A stretch of 12,350 nt of DNA from Coprococcus sp. (GCA_016297495.1 JAEDGN010000059.1:1-12350); one strand, 5' to 3'. Positions 1 to 6,201 are shown, counted from the first letter of the stretch. Notes: generated by a model not told the origin, from the letters alone. A program made the numbers and translations.

Positions 1-34
1 AAAAAGAACTGGATTAAGGAAAGAGATTAAACAG

Positions 35-74
35 CAAGGACTGCTGTACTGTTTCATCAGTACAGCAGTCCTTG
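35..74 (-). terminator. 17-bp perfect hairpin directly after the phospholipase-like gene
   Basis: Bases 35-51 and 58-74 are exact reverse complements (17 bp) around the 6-nt loop TTTCAT. On the minus strand the stem begins at the base after the TAA stop (75-77) of the phospholipase-like gene and is followed by a broken U-rich tail (CTGTTTAATCTCTTT), so it probably terminates that transcript. In the plus direction there is no T-run. Bases 1-30 read KKNWIKERD then stop in frame 1, which could be the tail of a converging gene from the left, making the hairpin bidirectional. Nine codons are too few to call a gene. Confidence 0.7.
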
Positions 75-1013
75 TTATGTTCCGGCATAAGGTGTCAGAT
101 GAATGATACTGTTGATCAGTGCAGCTCTGTCCATGCCCCAGGACAGGCAGCTGTCCAGATCCTCCAGCAGTTCGTGACTGCTCTGAAGACCCTGATTGAA
201 AATACCCTCGAAGGACAGGTAGGAGGCCTCCGGACATCCGGGATAGGCATACCATGGCTTGCCTTCAATATTCATATAATCCTGTTCGTCCGCAAGATAA
301 TCTTCATAAATCTTTCTCGGGTGGTGCAGCAGCGGCAGAGACTGTTCCATAGTCCGGCTCAGTATCTGGCGGAACCGGGTATTCGGCTTCGGACGGATAT
401 TGCGCCGCCTCATGGCGCGGACACCATTGCTGATCTCACTCAGAGAGATATTGTATTTGTAGGTTGTCTGTATAGTTTGCCGCATCATATGGGAGATGGC
501 GGACAATTCCTTTCTGCTGGCGAAGGTCAGGGCTTCGAAGTTGAGCTGTGAAGGCTCCATATGACACCGGCTGCGCAGCAGAACAGTATCAATGATGGTT
601 TCCACTTCCCGCCGGTGTATGATCATACGTGAGGAACGGCATTTAGCCGGAAGATCCTGCCATACTCTGAAAAGTATATAAGGTGAGGATGAGAGGTCAA
701 TGGCAAAATAGCACAGGAATCCCGCCATATAAGCAATGCAGATATCCCGTTCACGGTCATGCAGTCCACAGATATAATCCAGCATATTATTGAAAAAAGC
801 CGCATATTCCTGATTGCGCAGCGACATGGAAGCCGTGCGGTAGGAAAGCCCGCGCTTGGAGAGCATGTGAGGGTTGAAGGACAGAAGATCTGTGCCCTGA
901 AGCCCGATCAGAAAAGCATGATTATTATTTTTGATGACATCGTGGATATAATTGTCTGAAAGCTTGTCACATGTTTCCATTCCAAATAGATAATGGGTCA
1001 AAAATCCAGCCAT
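75..1013 (-). CDS. Zinc-dependent phospholipase C family protein with a degraded metal site
   Basis: A 312-aa protein resembling the zinc-dependent phospholipase C family, whose classical members hydrolyse phospholipid head groups using three zinc ions. Family marks are the N-terminal THYLFG (residues 6-11), GLQGTD (37-42), a helix segment GFLCYFAID (98-106), IIHRREVE (131-138), and a C-terminal W...P......SF..IF pattern. By my recall of the Bacillus cereus enzyme, the helix normally reads CHYALD..CHP. Here both histidines are replaced (Tyr102 and Ser110), and the expected His near 67-70 is not visible. His7, Asp42, Asp106 and His133 remain. No signal peptide is seen, so it is probably cytosolic. 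Start: ATG at 1013 lies 9 nt from AAGGA (1023-1027), while the ATG at 1019 lies only 3 nt away, and homologues begin M-x-G-F-x-THYLFG. Catalytic function is uncertain; family membership is fairly sure. Confidence 0.75.
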   Translation of the reverse strand: MAGFLTHYLFGMETCDKLSDNYIHDVIKNNNHAFLIGLQGTDLLSFNPHMLSKRGLSYRTASMSLRNQEYAAFFNNMLDYICGLHDRERDICIAYMAGFLCYFAIDLSSSPYILFRVWQDLPAKCRSSRMIIHRREVETIIDTVLLRSRCHMEPSQLNFEALTFASRKELSAISHMMRQTIQTTYKYNISLSEISNGVRAMRRRNIRPKPNTRFRQILSRTMEQSLPLLHHPRKIYEDYLADEQDYMNIEGKPWYAYPGCPEASYLSFEGIFNQGLQSSHELLEDLDSCLSWGMDRAALINSIIHLTPYAGT

Positions 1014-1038
1014 ACTCATTCGTCCTTTCTATTCGACA

Positions 1039-1062
1039 TATGATGACAGTTATGACATCATA
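1039..1062. promoter_or_regulatory. 24-bp near-perfect palindrome in the leader of the phospholipase-like gene
   Basis: Arms TATGATGACA (1039-1048) and TGACATCATA (1053-1062) are complementary at 9 of 10 positions around a 4-nt spacer GTTA. It sits immediately downstream of the predicted transcript start of the minus-strand gene, a typical place for a repressor operator. A small leader hairpin is the alternative. No protein can be assigned to it from sequence alone. Confidence 0.4.
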
Positions 1063-1071
1063 CACAATAGT

Positions 1072-1100
1072 ATGTTATCGAATCTATATGTCAGGTTCAA
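1072..1100 (-). promoter_or_regulatory. Predicted sigma-A promoter of the phospholipase-like gene
   Basis: On the minus strand TTGAAC (1095-1100) is followed after exactly 17 nt by TAACAT (1072-1077). This matches the vegetative consensus at 4-5 of 6 positions in each box. The predicted transcript start is near 1065, about 50 nt before the start codon. An AGGTT-CAATT-AACCT dyad (1093-1107) covers the -35 box. Confidence 0.55.
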
Positions 1101-1109
1101 TTAACCTAG

Positions 1110-1134
1110 TATAAACTTTTCTAAAAGGTTTATA
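1110..1134. promoter_or_regulatory. AT-rich dyad in the phospholipase/rarA divergent region
   Basis: TATAAAC-TTTT (1110-1120) is complementary to AAAA-GGTTTATA (1123-1134), with a single unpaired base. It lies between the two divergent promoters, upstream of both. It could be a regulator site or merely a consequence of AT-rich composition; I cannot tell which. Confidence 0.25.
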
Positions 1135-1167
1135 AAATTTCTACAATGTGAGTCAGGAAACAAAAGG

Positions 1168-1196
1168 TTGTTTCTGACGGTAATATATTGTAGAAT
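1168..1196 (+). promoter_or_regulatory. Predicted sigma-A promoter of rarA
   Basis: TTGTTT (1168-1173) and TAGAAT (1191-1196) are separated by exactly 17 nt. The predicted transcript start is around 1203, giving a very short leader of about 17 nt that contains the GGAGG ribosome binding site (1209-1213), 6 nt from the ATG. Confidence 0.5.
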
Positions 1197-1219
1197 TAGA
1201 TAATATATGGAGGACTGTC

Positions 1220-2545
1220 ATGGATTTATTTGATTATATGAGAGAAGATAAAATGGAAAAGGAATCTCCGCTGGCATCGAGGCTGCGTCCGAGAACGCTG
1301 GATGAGATTGTGGGCCAGCAGCATATTATCGGAAAGGATAAGCTGCTGTACCGGGCCATCAGGGCGGATAAGCTGAGCTCCATCATTCTGTACGGGCCGC
1401 CGGGAACGGGGAAGACGACCATTGCCAGGGTCATAGCCAATACCACCAGTGCGGTGTTTACTCAGATTAACGCCACGGTGGCAGGCAAGAAGGATATGGA
1501 GCAGGTTGTACAGGAAGCCAAAGACAGAATGGGGATGTTCGGGAAGAAGACGATTCTGTTTGTAGATGAGATTCACCGGTTCAATAAGAGTCAGCAGGAT
1601 TATCTGCTGCCTTTTGTAGAAGACGGAACGGTGATACTCATTGGAGCGACGACGGAGAATCCTTATTTTGAGGTGAATGGCGCGCTTATTTCGCGCTCAA
1701 TCATTTTTGAACTGAAGCCGTTGTCTGTGGAGGATATTAAAGTGCTGATCCGCCGGGCCGTTTATGACACGGAGCGGGGCATGGGCGCCTACGGGGCGGA
1801 TATTACAGAGGAGGCTGTGGGTTTTCTGGCTGATTTGTCCGGTGGAGATGCCCGTATGGCACTGAATGCCATCGAGATCGGTGTGCTGACAACAGAGCCG
1901 TCGCAGGACGGAAAGATTCATATTACACTGGAAGTGGCTTCTGAATGTATCCAGCGGCGGGTGATGCGTTATGATAAGACCGGAGATAACCATTATGATA
2001 CCATTTCCGCTTTTATAAAAAGTATGCGGGGCTCGGATCCCGACGCGGCGATCTACTATCTGGCCCGGATGCTCTATGCGGGGGAGGAACCGGCCTTTAT
2101 TGCAAGGCGGATTATGATCTGTGCATCGGAGGATGTGGGCAATGCCGATCCTCAGGCGCTGCAGGTGGCTGTGGCTGCTTCTCAGGCTGTGGAGCGGCTG
2201 GGTATGCCGGAAGCACGGATCACACTGGCACAGGCGGCGGCTTATGTGGCCTGTGCCCCGAAGAGCAATTCGGCCATCATGGCCATTGATGCGGCCATGG
2301 AGCTGGTGGGGAAGAGCCGGCAGGCACCGATTCCGGCCTATCTGCAGGATGCGCATTACGGCGGCGCTGCGAAGCTGGGGCACGGCATTGGGTATCAATA
2401 TGCCCATGATTTTCCGAATCACTATGTCCGTCAGCAGTATCTGCCGGATGCATACAAGGATATGAAGTTTTATCATCCGGGAGATCTGGGATATGAAAAG
2501 GTGATGAAGGATCATATGAAAAAGATCAGGGAAGGGGAGGATTAG
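1220..2545 (+). CDS. rarA: Replication-associated recombination protein A, AAA+ ATPase (RarA/MgsA)
   Basis: A 441-aa clamp-loader-like AAA+ ATPase of the RarA/MgsA/WRNIP1 family, which acts at stalled replication forks and single-strand gaps in the cytoplasm. The N-terminal PLASRLRPRTLDEIVGQQH segment is a family hallmark. Walker A GPPGTGKT is at residues 59-66, Walker B LFVDEIHR at 113-120, sensor 1 IGATTENP at 141-148, and an arginine-finger SRS near 158-160. The sensor 2 region SGGDARMALNAIE follows. The C-terminal half carries the tetramerisation-type region with MRGSDPDAAIYYLARM and the conserved AHYGGAAKLGHG block. Length is normal for the family. The start is fixed by GGAGG (1209-1213) 6 nt upstream. 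The last codons contain GGGGAGG, the ribosome binding site of the next gene, so the two are probably co-transcribed and translationally coupled. Confidence 0.96.
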   Translation: MDLFDYMREDKMEKESPLASRLRPRTLDEIVGQQHIIGKDKLLYRAIRADKLSSIILYGPPGTGKTTIARVIANTTSAVFTQINATVAGKKDMEQVVQEAKDRMGMFGKKTILFVDEIHRFNKSQQDYLLPFVEDGTVILIGATTENPYFEVNGALISRSIIFELKPLSVEDIKVLIRRAVYDTERGMGAYGADITEEAVGFLADLSGGDARMALNAIEIGVLTTEPSQDGKIHITLEVASECIQRRVMRYDKTGDNHYDTISAFIKSMRGSDPDAAIYYLARMLYAGEEPAFIARRIMICASEDVGNADPQALQVAVAASQAVERLGMPEARITLAQAAAYVACAPKSNSAIMAIDAAMELVGKSRQAPIPAYLQDAHYGGAAKLGHGIGYQYAHDFPNHYVRQQYLPDAYKDMKFYHPGDLGYEKVMKDHMKKIREGED

Positions 2546-2546
2546 C

Positions 2547-3836
2547 TTGGGAAAAAGCAGGCGTGTGATCGTGATTTCTCTGGACGCTCTGGGCAGCATC
2601 GACTTTGAGACTGTCCGGCAGCTGCCGAATTTTAAAAAATTTCTGAAATATGCGTCCTACAGCTCACAGGTGACGTCCATCTATCCGTCACTGACCTATC
2701 CGGCCCATGCCACCATTGTGACGGGACGGACACCGGCCCATCATGGTGTGGTCAACAATACATTATTACAGCCGGAGCGAAGTTCGCCGGACTGGTGCTG
2801 GCAGCGGAAGTATATCAAAGGGACGACATTGTATGACGAGGCTCTGGACAGGGGCCTGAAGGTGGCAGCCCTGCTGTGGCCTGTGACAGCAAAATCCCGT
2901 ATCACATGGAATATGCCGGAGATATTTGCCAATCGTCCGTGGAGTAATCAGATTCTGACTTCCATGGCAAATGGCACGCTGGGCTATCAGCTTACCATGA
3001 ATCAGAAGTTCGGGAAGCTGCGGGACGGCAAACGCCAGCCGGCACTGGACAATTTTACGCAGGCTGCTTTGAAATATACGCTGCGGACCTGCAGACCGGA
3101 TCTGACGCTGGCGCATATGACAGATCTGGACAGCCAGCGGCATGATCATGGTGTCTGCTCGGAGGAAGCGCAGGAAGCCCTTGAAAGGCATGACCGCCGT
3201 ATCGGCGAGCTGCTGTCGGTGATGAAGCACTGTGGTATGGATATCCGCCGCGATACGACACTGGTGCTGTTGGGAGATCACAGTCAGATGGATGTACGAA
3301 ATGTGGTCCTGCTCAATAAGATTTTCCGTGAACAGGGATATCTGAAGGTGAAAAAAGGCAAAATCTCTGAGTGGAAAGTCATATGCAGGAATTGCGATGG
3401 CTCTGCCTATGTCTATATTCGCAAAGAAGGACTTGACAGCAGTGAACAGATACGTTTGAAAAATGAGGTCTATGATCTGCTGCGGGTGATGAAGCAGGAT
3501 CCCGATAATGGTATTGCTGCCATTTATTCAAAGAAAAAGGCAGAAGAACTGGGTGCCGATCCGGAATGTACGTTTATGCTGGAAGCGCGGAAAGGCTTTT
3601 ATTTTCAGGATGAGCTGGATGTGAATGAGATACCGGCCATACAGAAGGCTACCCATGGCTATCACCCGGGAAGACAGGATTATCAGACCGTATTCATGAT
3701 TGCCGGGCCTGATATACGGCCGGGAATCGATATCGGAGAGATGTCACTGCTTGATGAGGGACCGACCATAGCTGAAATCATGGGATTGACGCTGCCCGAT
3801 GCCGACGGAAGAGTGCTTCGCGAGATCTTTCTATAG
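2547..3836 (+). CDS. Alkaline phosphatase-superfamily phosphodiesterase/nucleotide pyrophosphatase, TTG start
   Basis: A 429-aa member of the type I phosphodiesterase/nucleotide pyrophosphatase branch of the alkaline phosphatase superfamily: two-metal enzymes that cleave phosphodiester or phosphomonoester bonds through a Thr or Ser nucleophile. All expected site residues are visible: Asp13 (SLDALG), Thr50 in YPSLTYPAHATIVTG as the likely nucleophile, Asp195 and His199 (DLDSQRHDHG), Asp244-His245 (LGDHSQMD) and His370 (KATHGYHPG). There is no signal peptide or membrane helix, so the protein is probably cytoplasmic, unlike many relatives. Substrate is not predictable. The start is TTG at 2547, 1 nt after the rarA stop and 6 nt from GGGGAGG (2534-2540); no ATG fits as well. 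An intergenic hairpin follows. The product class is firm, the physiological role unknown. Confidence 0.88.
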   Translation: MGKSRRVIVISLDALGSIDFETVRQLPNFKKFLKYASYSSQVTSIYPSLTYPAHATIVTGRTPAHHGVVNNTLLQPERSSPDWCWQRKYIKGTTLYDEALDRGLKVAALLWPVTAKSRITWNMPEIFANRPWSNQILTSMANGTLGYQLTMNQKFGKLRDGKRQPALDNFTQAALKYTLRTCRPDLTLAHMTDLDSQRHDHGVCSEEAQEALERHDRRIGELLSVMKHCGMDIRRDTTLVLLGDHSQMDVRNVVLLNKIFREQGYLKVKKGKISEWKVICRNCDGSAYVYIRKEGLDSSEQIRLKNEVYDLLRVMKQDPDNGIAAIYSKKKAEELGADPECTFMLEARKGFYFQDELDVNEIPAIQKATHGYHPGRQDYQTVFMIAGPDIRPGIDIGEMSLLDEGPTIAEIMGLTLPDADGRVLREIFL

Positions 3837-3844
3837 TTGAATAC

Positions 3845-3891
3845 AGGTATTGTATATGCCATGCCGTGTTTGCATGGTATATACAATACCT
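3845..3891. terminator. Bidirectional hairpin between convergent genes
   Basis: Arms 3845-3864 and 3872-3891 pair over 20 bp with a single G-U wobble around a 7-nt loop. The stem lies 8 nt after the phosphodiesterase stop and 3 nt after the stop of the minus-strand regulator (3895-3897). Its position between two convergent genes argues for a shared terminator. Neither side has a clear T-run, so it may instead act mainly as a 3'-end stabiliser. Confidence 0.65.
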
Positions 3892-3894
3892 TCA

Positions 3895-4248
3895 TTAATG
3901 TCCGGATTTGCTGCAGGACAGGGCATCAATATATAGCTTCAGTATCTCTTCAGCATAATGCTTTTCCTTTGGTGTCAGCCGTTCGAACATAAGGAAAAGA
4001 TTGGAACTGTTCGCGTCCTTATCTTCAGGCGAGCTGCTGCCGAATATAATATAATCTGCCGAAACATGCAGAGACTGGGCAATATTTCTCAGCGTTTTTA
4101 CGGTCATGCTTTTCCTTCCGGTTTCGATATCGGCAAGAAACTGGACAGATATATCGGCCTTCTCGGCCAGTACTTCACGGGTGTAATGTGCATATTCCCG
4201 CAGGTTGCGGATGCGGCAGCCAACTTCAAAATTCAATTCATTTCTCAT
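3895..4248 (-). CDS. XRE/Cro-C1-type helix-turn-helix transcriptional regulator
   Basis: A 117-aa protein with one Cro/C1-type HTH domain at about residues 10-70 (VGCRIRNLRE, LAEKADISVQFLADIETGRKS, TLRNIAQSLHVSADYIIFG). A short Ser/Asp linker (71-82) leads to a C-terminal helical tail (LTPKEKHYAEEILKLYIDAL) that may dimerise. It has no sensor domain, phage-type extension or obvious metal-binding cluster. Upstream lie GGAG (4260-4263, 11 nt) and GGGGA (4 nt from ATG). It diverges from znuA across 236 bp. It probably represses its own promoter, since palindromes CAATA-G-TATTG and GTAA-CAA-TTAC overlap the predicted promoter. Control of the neighbouring zinc transporter is possible but only an inference from position. 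Function beyond DNA binding is unknown. Confidence 0.85.
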   Translation of the reverse strand: MRNELNFEVGCRIRNLREYAHYTREVLAEKADISVQFLADIETGRKSMTVKTLRNIAQSLHVSADYIIFGSSSPEDKDANSSNLFLMFERLTPKEKHYAEEILKLYIDALSCSKSGH

Positions 4249-4306
4249 ATTTCCCCAAACTCCATTTCTATATGTTGGAAGTCATGCATTAGTTTTATTT
4301 ATTGCA

Positions 4307-4335
4307 ATAGTAACAATTACAATAGTATTGGTAAA
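4307..4335 (-). promoter_or_regulatory. Predicted promoter of the XRE regulator with overlapping repeats
   Basis: On the minus strand TTTACC (4330-4335) and TACTAT (4307-4312) are 17 nt apart, each matching 4 of 6 consensus positions. The same segment carries two direct copies of CAATAGTA (4305-4312 and 4320-4327, 15 bp apart), the exact palindrome CAATA-G-TATTG (4320-4330) and GTAA-CAA-TTAC (4310-4320). This packing over the -10 box and spacer fits an autoregulatory operator. An alternative -35/-10 pair nearby (TTGTAA) is almost as good. Confidence 0.4.
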
Positions 4336-4377
4336 ATATCGATAGTAGCTCCGGAAAGATAACAAAAGGTGTTTGCT

Positions 4378-4405
4378 TTATTTTCAGAGGTTTTTGAAAA
4401 AATAA
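4378..4405. promoter_or_regulatory. AT-rich dyad upstream of the znuA promoter
   Basis: TTATTTTCA (4378-4386) faces TGAAAAAATAA (4395-4405), complementary apart from two extra A residues. It ends about 10 bp before the predicted znuA -35 box. It could bind a zinc-responsive repressor or the neighbouring XRE protein. It resembles no zinc-repressor box I can name with confidence. Confidence 0.25.
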
Positions 4406-4414
4406 ATGTGGTAG

Positions 4415-4443
4415 TTGACTTTTTCTCTGTCTCATTGTATCAT
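4415..4443 (+). promoter_or_regulatory. Predicted sigma-A promoter of znuACB
   Basis: TTGACT (4415-4420) and TATCAT (4438-4443) are separated by exactly 17 nt, the best promoter match in the window. A dyad TCATT-GCTT-AATGA (4440-4453) covers the end of the -10 box and the predicted transcript start, a usual place for a repressor operator. The ribosome binding site AAGGAAGG (4468-4475) follows, 9 nt before the znuA ATG. Confidence 0.65.
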
Positions 4444-4484
4444 TGCTTAATGAAACTTAGTTCCATTAAGGAAGGCGGGTATCA

Positions 4485-5474
4485 ATGTTAAAGAAATTGA
4501 AGATGTGTCTGCCGCTGATCGGATGTCTGATCGTCCTGATCGTGACAGCGGGATGCAGCAGAATGGAGAATAATGGGAATGCTTCCGGTGAAGGGACAGA
4601 GACAGATGGAACCGGGAAGCTGCAGGTGGTGACGACACTTTTTCCCCAGTATGATTTTGCACGGCAGATCGGCGGAGATGATGCCGAGGTAAGTCTGGTT
4701 CTGCTGCCGGGAATGGAAAGCCATATGTATGATCCCACACCGGGAGATATGATTGAGATATCGGAGGCAGATATGTTCATCTATACCGGTGCGGAGATGG
4801 AGCCCTGGGCGCAGGAGCTGGCAGACAGTGTGGATATGACCCGGGTGCGCATTGTCGATGCTTCACAGGGCGTTGATATGATGAAAGAGGAAGATGAGCA
4901 TGATCATGAAGAGGAACATGGACATGAGGAACACCATCATGAGCATACCTATGATCCGCATATATGGCTGGACATGCACAATGCCATGCAGATGGTGGAG
5001 ACCATTGCCGATGTATTCTGTGAGCTCGATCCGGCCCATGCCGCTGATTATCAGGCCCGTGCGGAGGTGTATCTGGAGCAGCTGGAGGCGCTGGATGCAG
5101 AGATCAGAGCGACGGTTGCAGGAGGCGGCCGGAGGGATATCGTATTTGGCGGACGGTTTGCCTACGGCTATTTTATCCATGGTTATGATCTGGATTATGA
5201 AAGTGTTTATGACAGCTGCTCTGCCGATACGGAGCCAAGTATGGCCCAGATGGCGGAAGTGATTGATTATATGAAGGAACATCAGGTGAAATATATTCTT
5301 TATGAAGAATTGTCAACGCCGAATGTGGCCCGGGCCATTGCTGAGACAACCGGGGCGGAGATGCTGATGTTTTCCACCTGTCATAATGTGACAAAGGATG
5401 ATTTTGAGTCGGGTGTGACCTTTATTGATTTGATGCAGCAGAATGTTGAGACGCTGAAAAAGGCATTGGAATAG
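4485..5474 (+). CDS. znuA: Zinc ABC transporter substrate-binding lipoprotein (ZnuA/AdcA family)
   Basis: A 329-aa metal-binding lipoprotein that would sit on the outer face of the membrane and deliver zinc to the ZnuB/ZnuC importer. A lipoprotein signal ends in the lipobox TAGC (Cys24), followed by a Ser/Gly/Thr-rich linker. The cluster A-1 binding fold is shown by TTLFPQYDFA (50-59), GMESHMYDPTP (76-86, His80 as first ligand) and DPHIWLD (157-163, His159 as second). Between them is an acidic His-rich loop (about 134-154, ten histidines), typical of zinc rather than manganese binders. The usual FHDAF third-ligand site appears as FGGRF (221-225), without histidine. The C-terminal YEELSTPNVARAIAETTGAE block is family-typical. 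It heads a three-gene operon. Zinc is the most likely substrate. Confidence 0.92.
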   Translation: MLKKLKMCLPLIGCLIVLIVTAGCSRMENNGNASGEGTETDGTGKLQVVTTLFPQYDFARQIGGDDAEVSLVLLPGMESHMYDPTPGDMIEISEADMFIYTGAEMEPWAQELADSVDMTRVRIVDASQGVDMMKEEDEHDHEEEHGHEEHHHEHTYDPHIWLDMHNAMQMVETIADVFCELDPAHAADYQARAEVYLEQLEALDAEIRATVAGGGRRDIVFGGRFAYGYFIHGYDLDYESVYDSCSADTEPSMAQMAEVIDYMKEHQVKYILYEELSTPNVARAIAETTGAEMLMFSTCHNVTKDDFESGVTFIDLMQQNVETLKKALE

Positions 5475-5490
5475 ATAGCAGGAGGACGAA

Positions 5491-6201
5491 ATGGCAATTC
5501 TTGAAGTCAGGGATGTATCCATTATATACAGTGATGATAAGCGTGTGGCTGTCGAACATACATCCTTTCAAATAGAAGCAGGTGAATATGCCTGTATCAT
5601 AGGCAGCAATGGATCCGGCAAGAGTACACTGGTCAAAGGAATCGTGGGTCTGGTACCGATTACTTCGGGCGGGATTGAACTCAGCCTGTCACCGGAGCAG
5701 TATGCCTACCTTTCCCAGGTGACGGATATTGAACGGGATTTTCCGGCCACGGTCCGGGAGGTCGTGCTGACGGGCAAGCAGAAGTCGGGACGGCGTTTTC
5801 CTTTCTATACGAAGGAGGACAAAAAACAGGCAGCAGAGGCCATGGATATATTGAACATATCCGAACTGGCCGATTACCGGATCGGCAATCTGTCAGGCGG
5901 GCAGAAGCAGCGGGTCCTGCTGGCCAGGGCGCTTTGCAGGAAGCCGAAGCTGCTGATACTGGATGAACCGTGTGCCGGTCTGGATCCGGCCATTACGGCG
6001 GAATTTTATGAGCTGATTGATACGATTAATAAGAAACAGGGCGTGACGATCCTGATGGTTTCTCATGATCTGGAGCAGGTGGAACAATATGCCAGCCATA
6101 TTATCCTGATGAACCAGACGGTGGAATTTGACGGCGACAATGAGGCATGGTGCCATCGCTGTGCCGGGGAGGGAGGACATTATCATGGAACAATTTGTTG
6201 A
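5491..6201 (+). CDS. znuC: Zinc ABC transporter ATP-binding protein (ZnuC)
   Basis: A 236-aa ABC ATPase that powers zinc import from the cytoplasmic side. Walker A GSNGSGKST is at residues 38-46, the Q-loop at YLSQ (Gln76), the signature LSGGQKQR at 134-141, Walker B LLILDEP at 154-160, a D-loop at AGLD, and the switch His192 (MVSHD). It belongs to the metal-type family that pairs with ABC-3 permeases. GGAGG (5481-5485) lies 5 nt before the ATG and 17 nt separate it from the znuA stop. The last 16 residues hold three Cys (221, 224, 236) and three His (222, 230, 232), a possible metal-binding tail. The same bases encode the znuB ribosome binding site, and the two genes overlap by 17 nt, implying coupled translation. 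Confidence 0.94.
   Translation: MAILEVRDVSIIYSDDKRVAVEHTSFQIEAGEYACIIGSNGSGKSTLVKGIVGLVPITSGGIELSLSPEQYAYLSQVTDIERDFPATVREVVLTGKQKSGRRFPFYTKEDKKQAAEAMDILNISELADYRIGNLSGGQKQRVLLARALCRKPKLLILDEPCAGLDPAITAEFYELIDTINKKQGVTILMVSHDLEQVEQYASHIILMNQTVEFDGDNEAWCHRCAGEGGHYHGTIC
6171..6176 (+). promoter_or_regulatory. Ribosome binding site that fixes the znuB start inside znuC
   Basis: GGGAGG lies 8 nt before the ATG at 6185. It selects that codon over an in-frame upstream start at 6128 that has no such site and would add 19 residues unlike any permease N-terminus. The site lies within the znuC coding sequence. Confidence 0.8.

Noticed and set aside
1..30. Possible C-terminal end of a plus-strand gene (KKNWIKERD then stop)
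   Set aside because: Nine codons at the window edge cannot be distinguished from chance. The only support is that it ends just before a hairpin.
72..551. A 159-codon plus-strand open frame opposite the phospholipase-like gene
   Set aside because: It is antisense to a gene with recognisable family motifs, begins inside the terminator hairpin, and has no ribosome binding site.
1697..2599. A 300-codon open frame on the minus strand opposite rarA
   Set aside because: It is antisense to rarA, has no family features, and crosses the rarA/phosphodiesterase junction where the plus-strand signals are clear.
4305..4327. Two CAATAGTA copies 15 bp apart considered as a CRISPR-like or iteron array
   Set aside because: There are only two short copies with no regular spacer or adjacent cas or rep gene. 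An operator for the XRE regulator is the simpler reading.
6128..6184. An upstream start for znuB adding 19 residues
   Set aside because: The codon at 6128 has no ribosome binding site. ATG 6185 has GGGAGG 8 nt upstream and gives a standard permease N-terminus.
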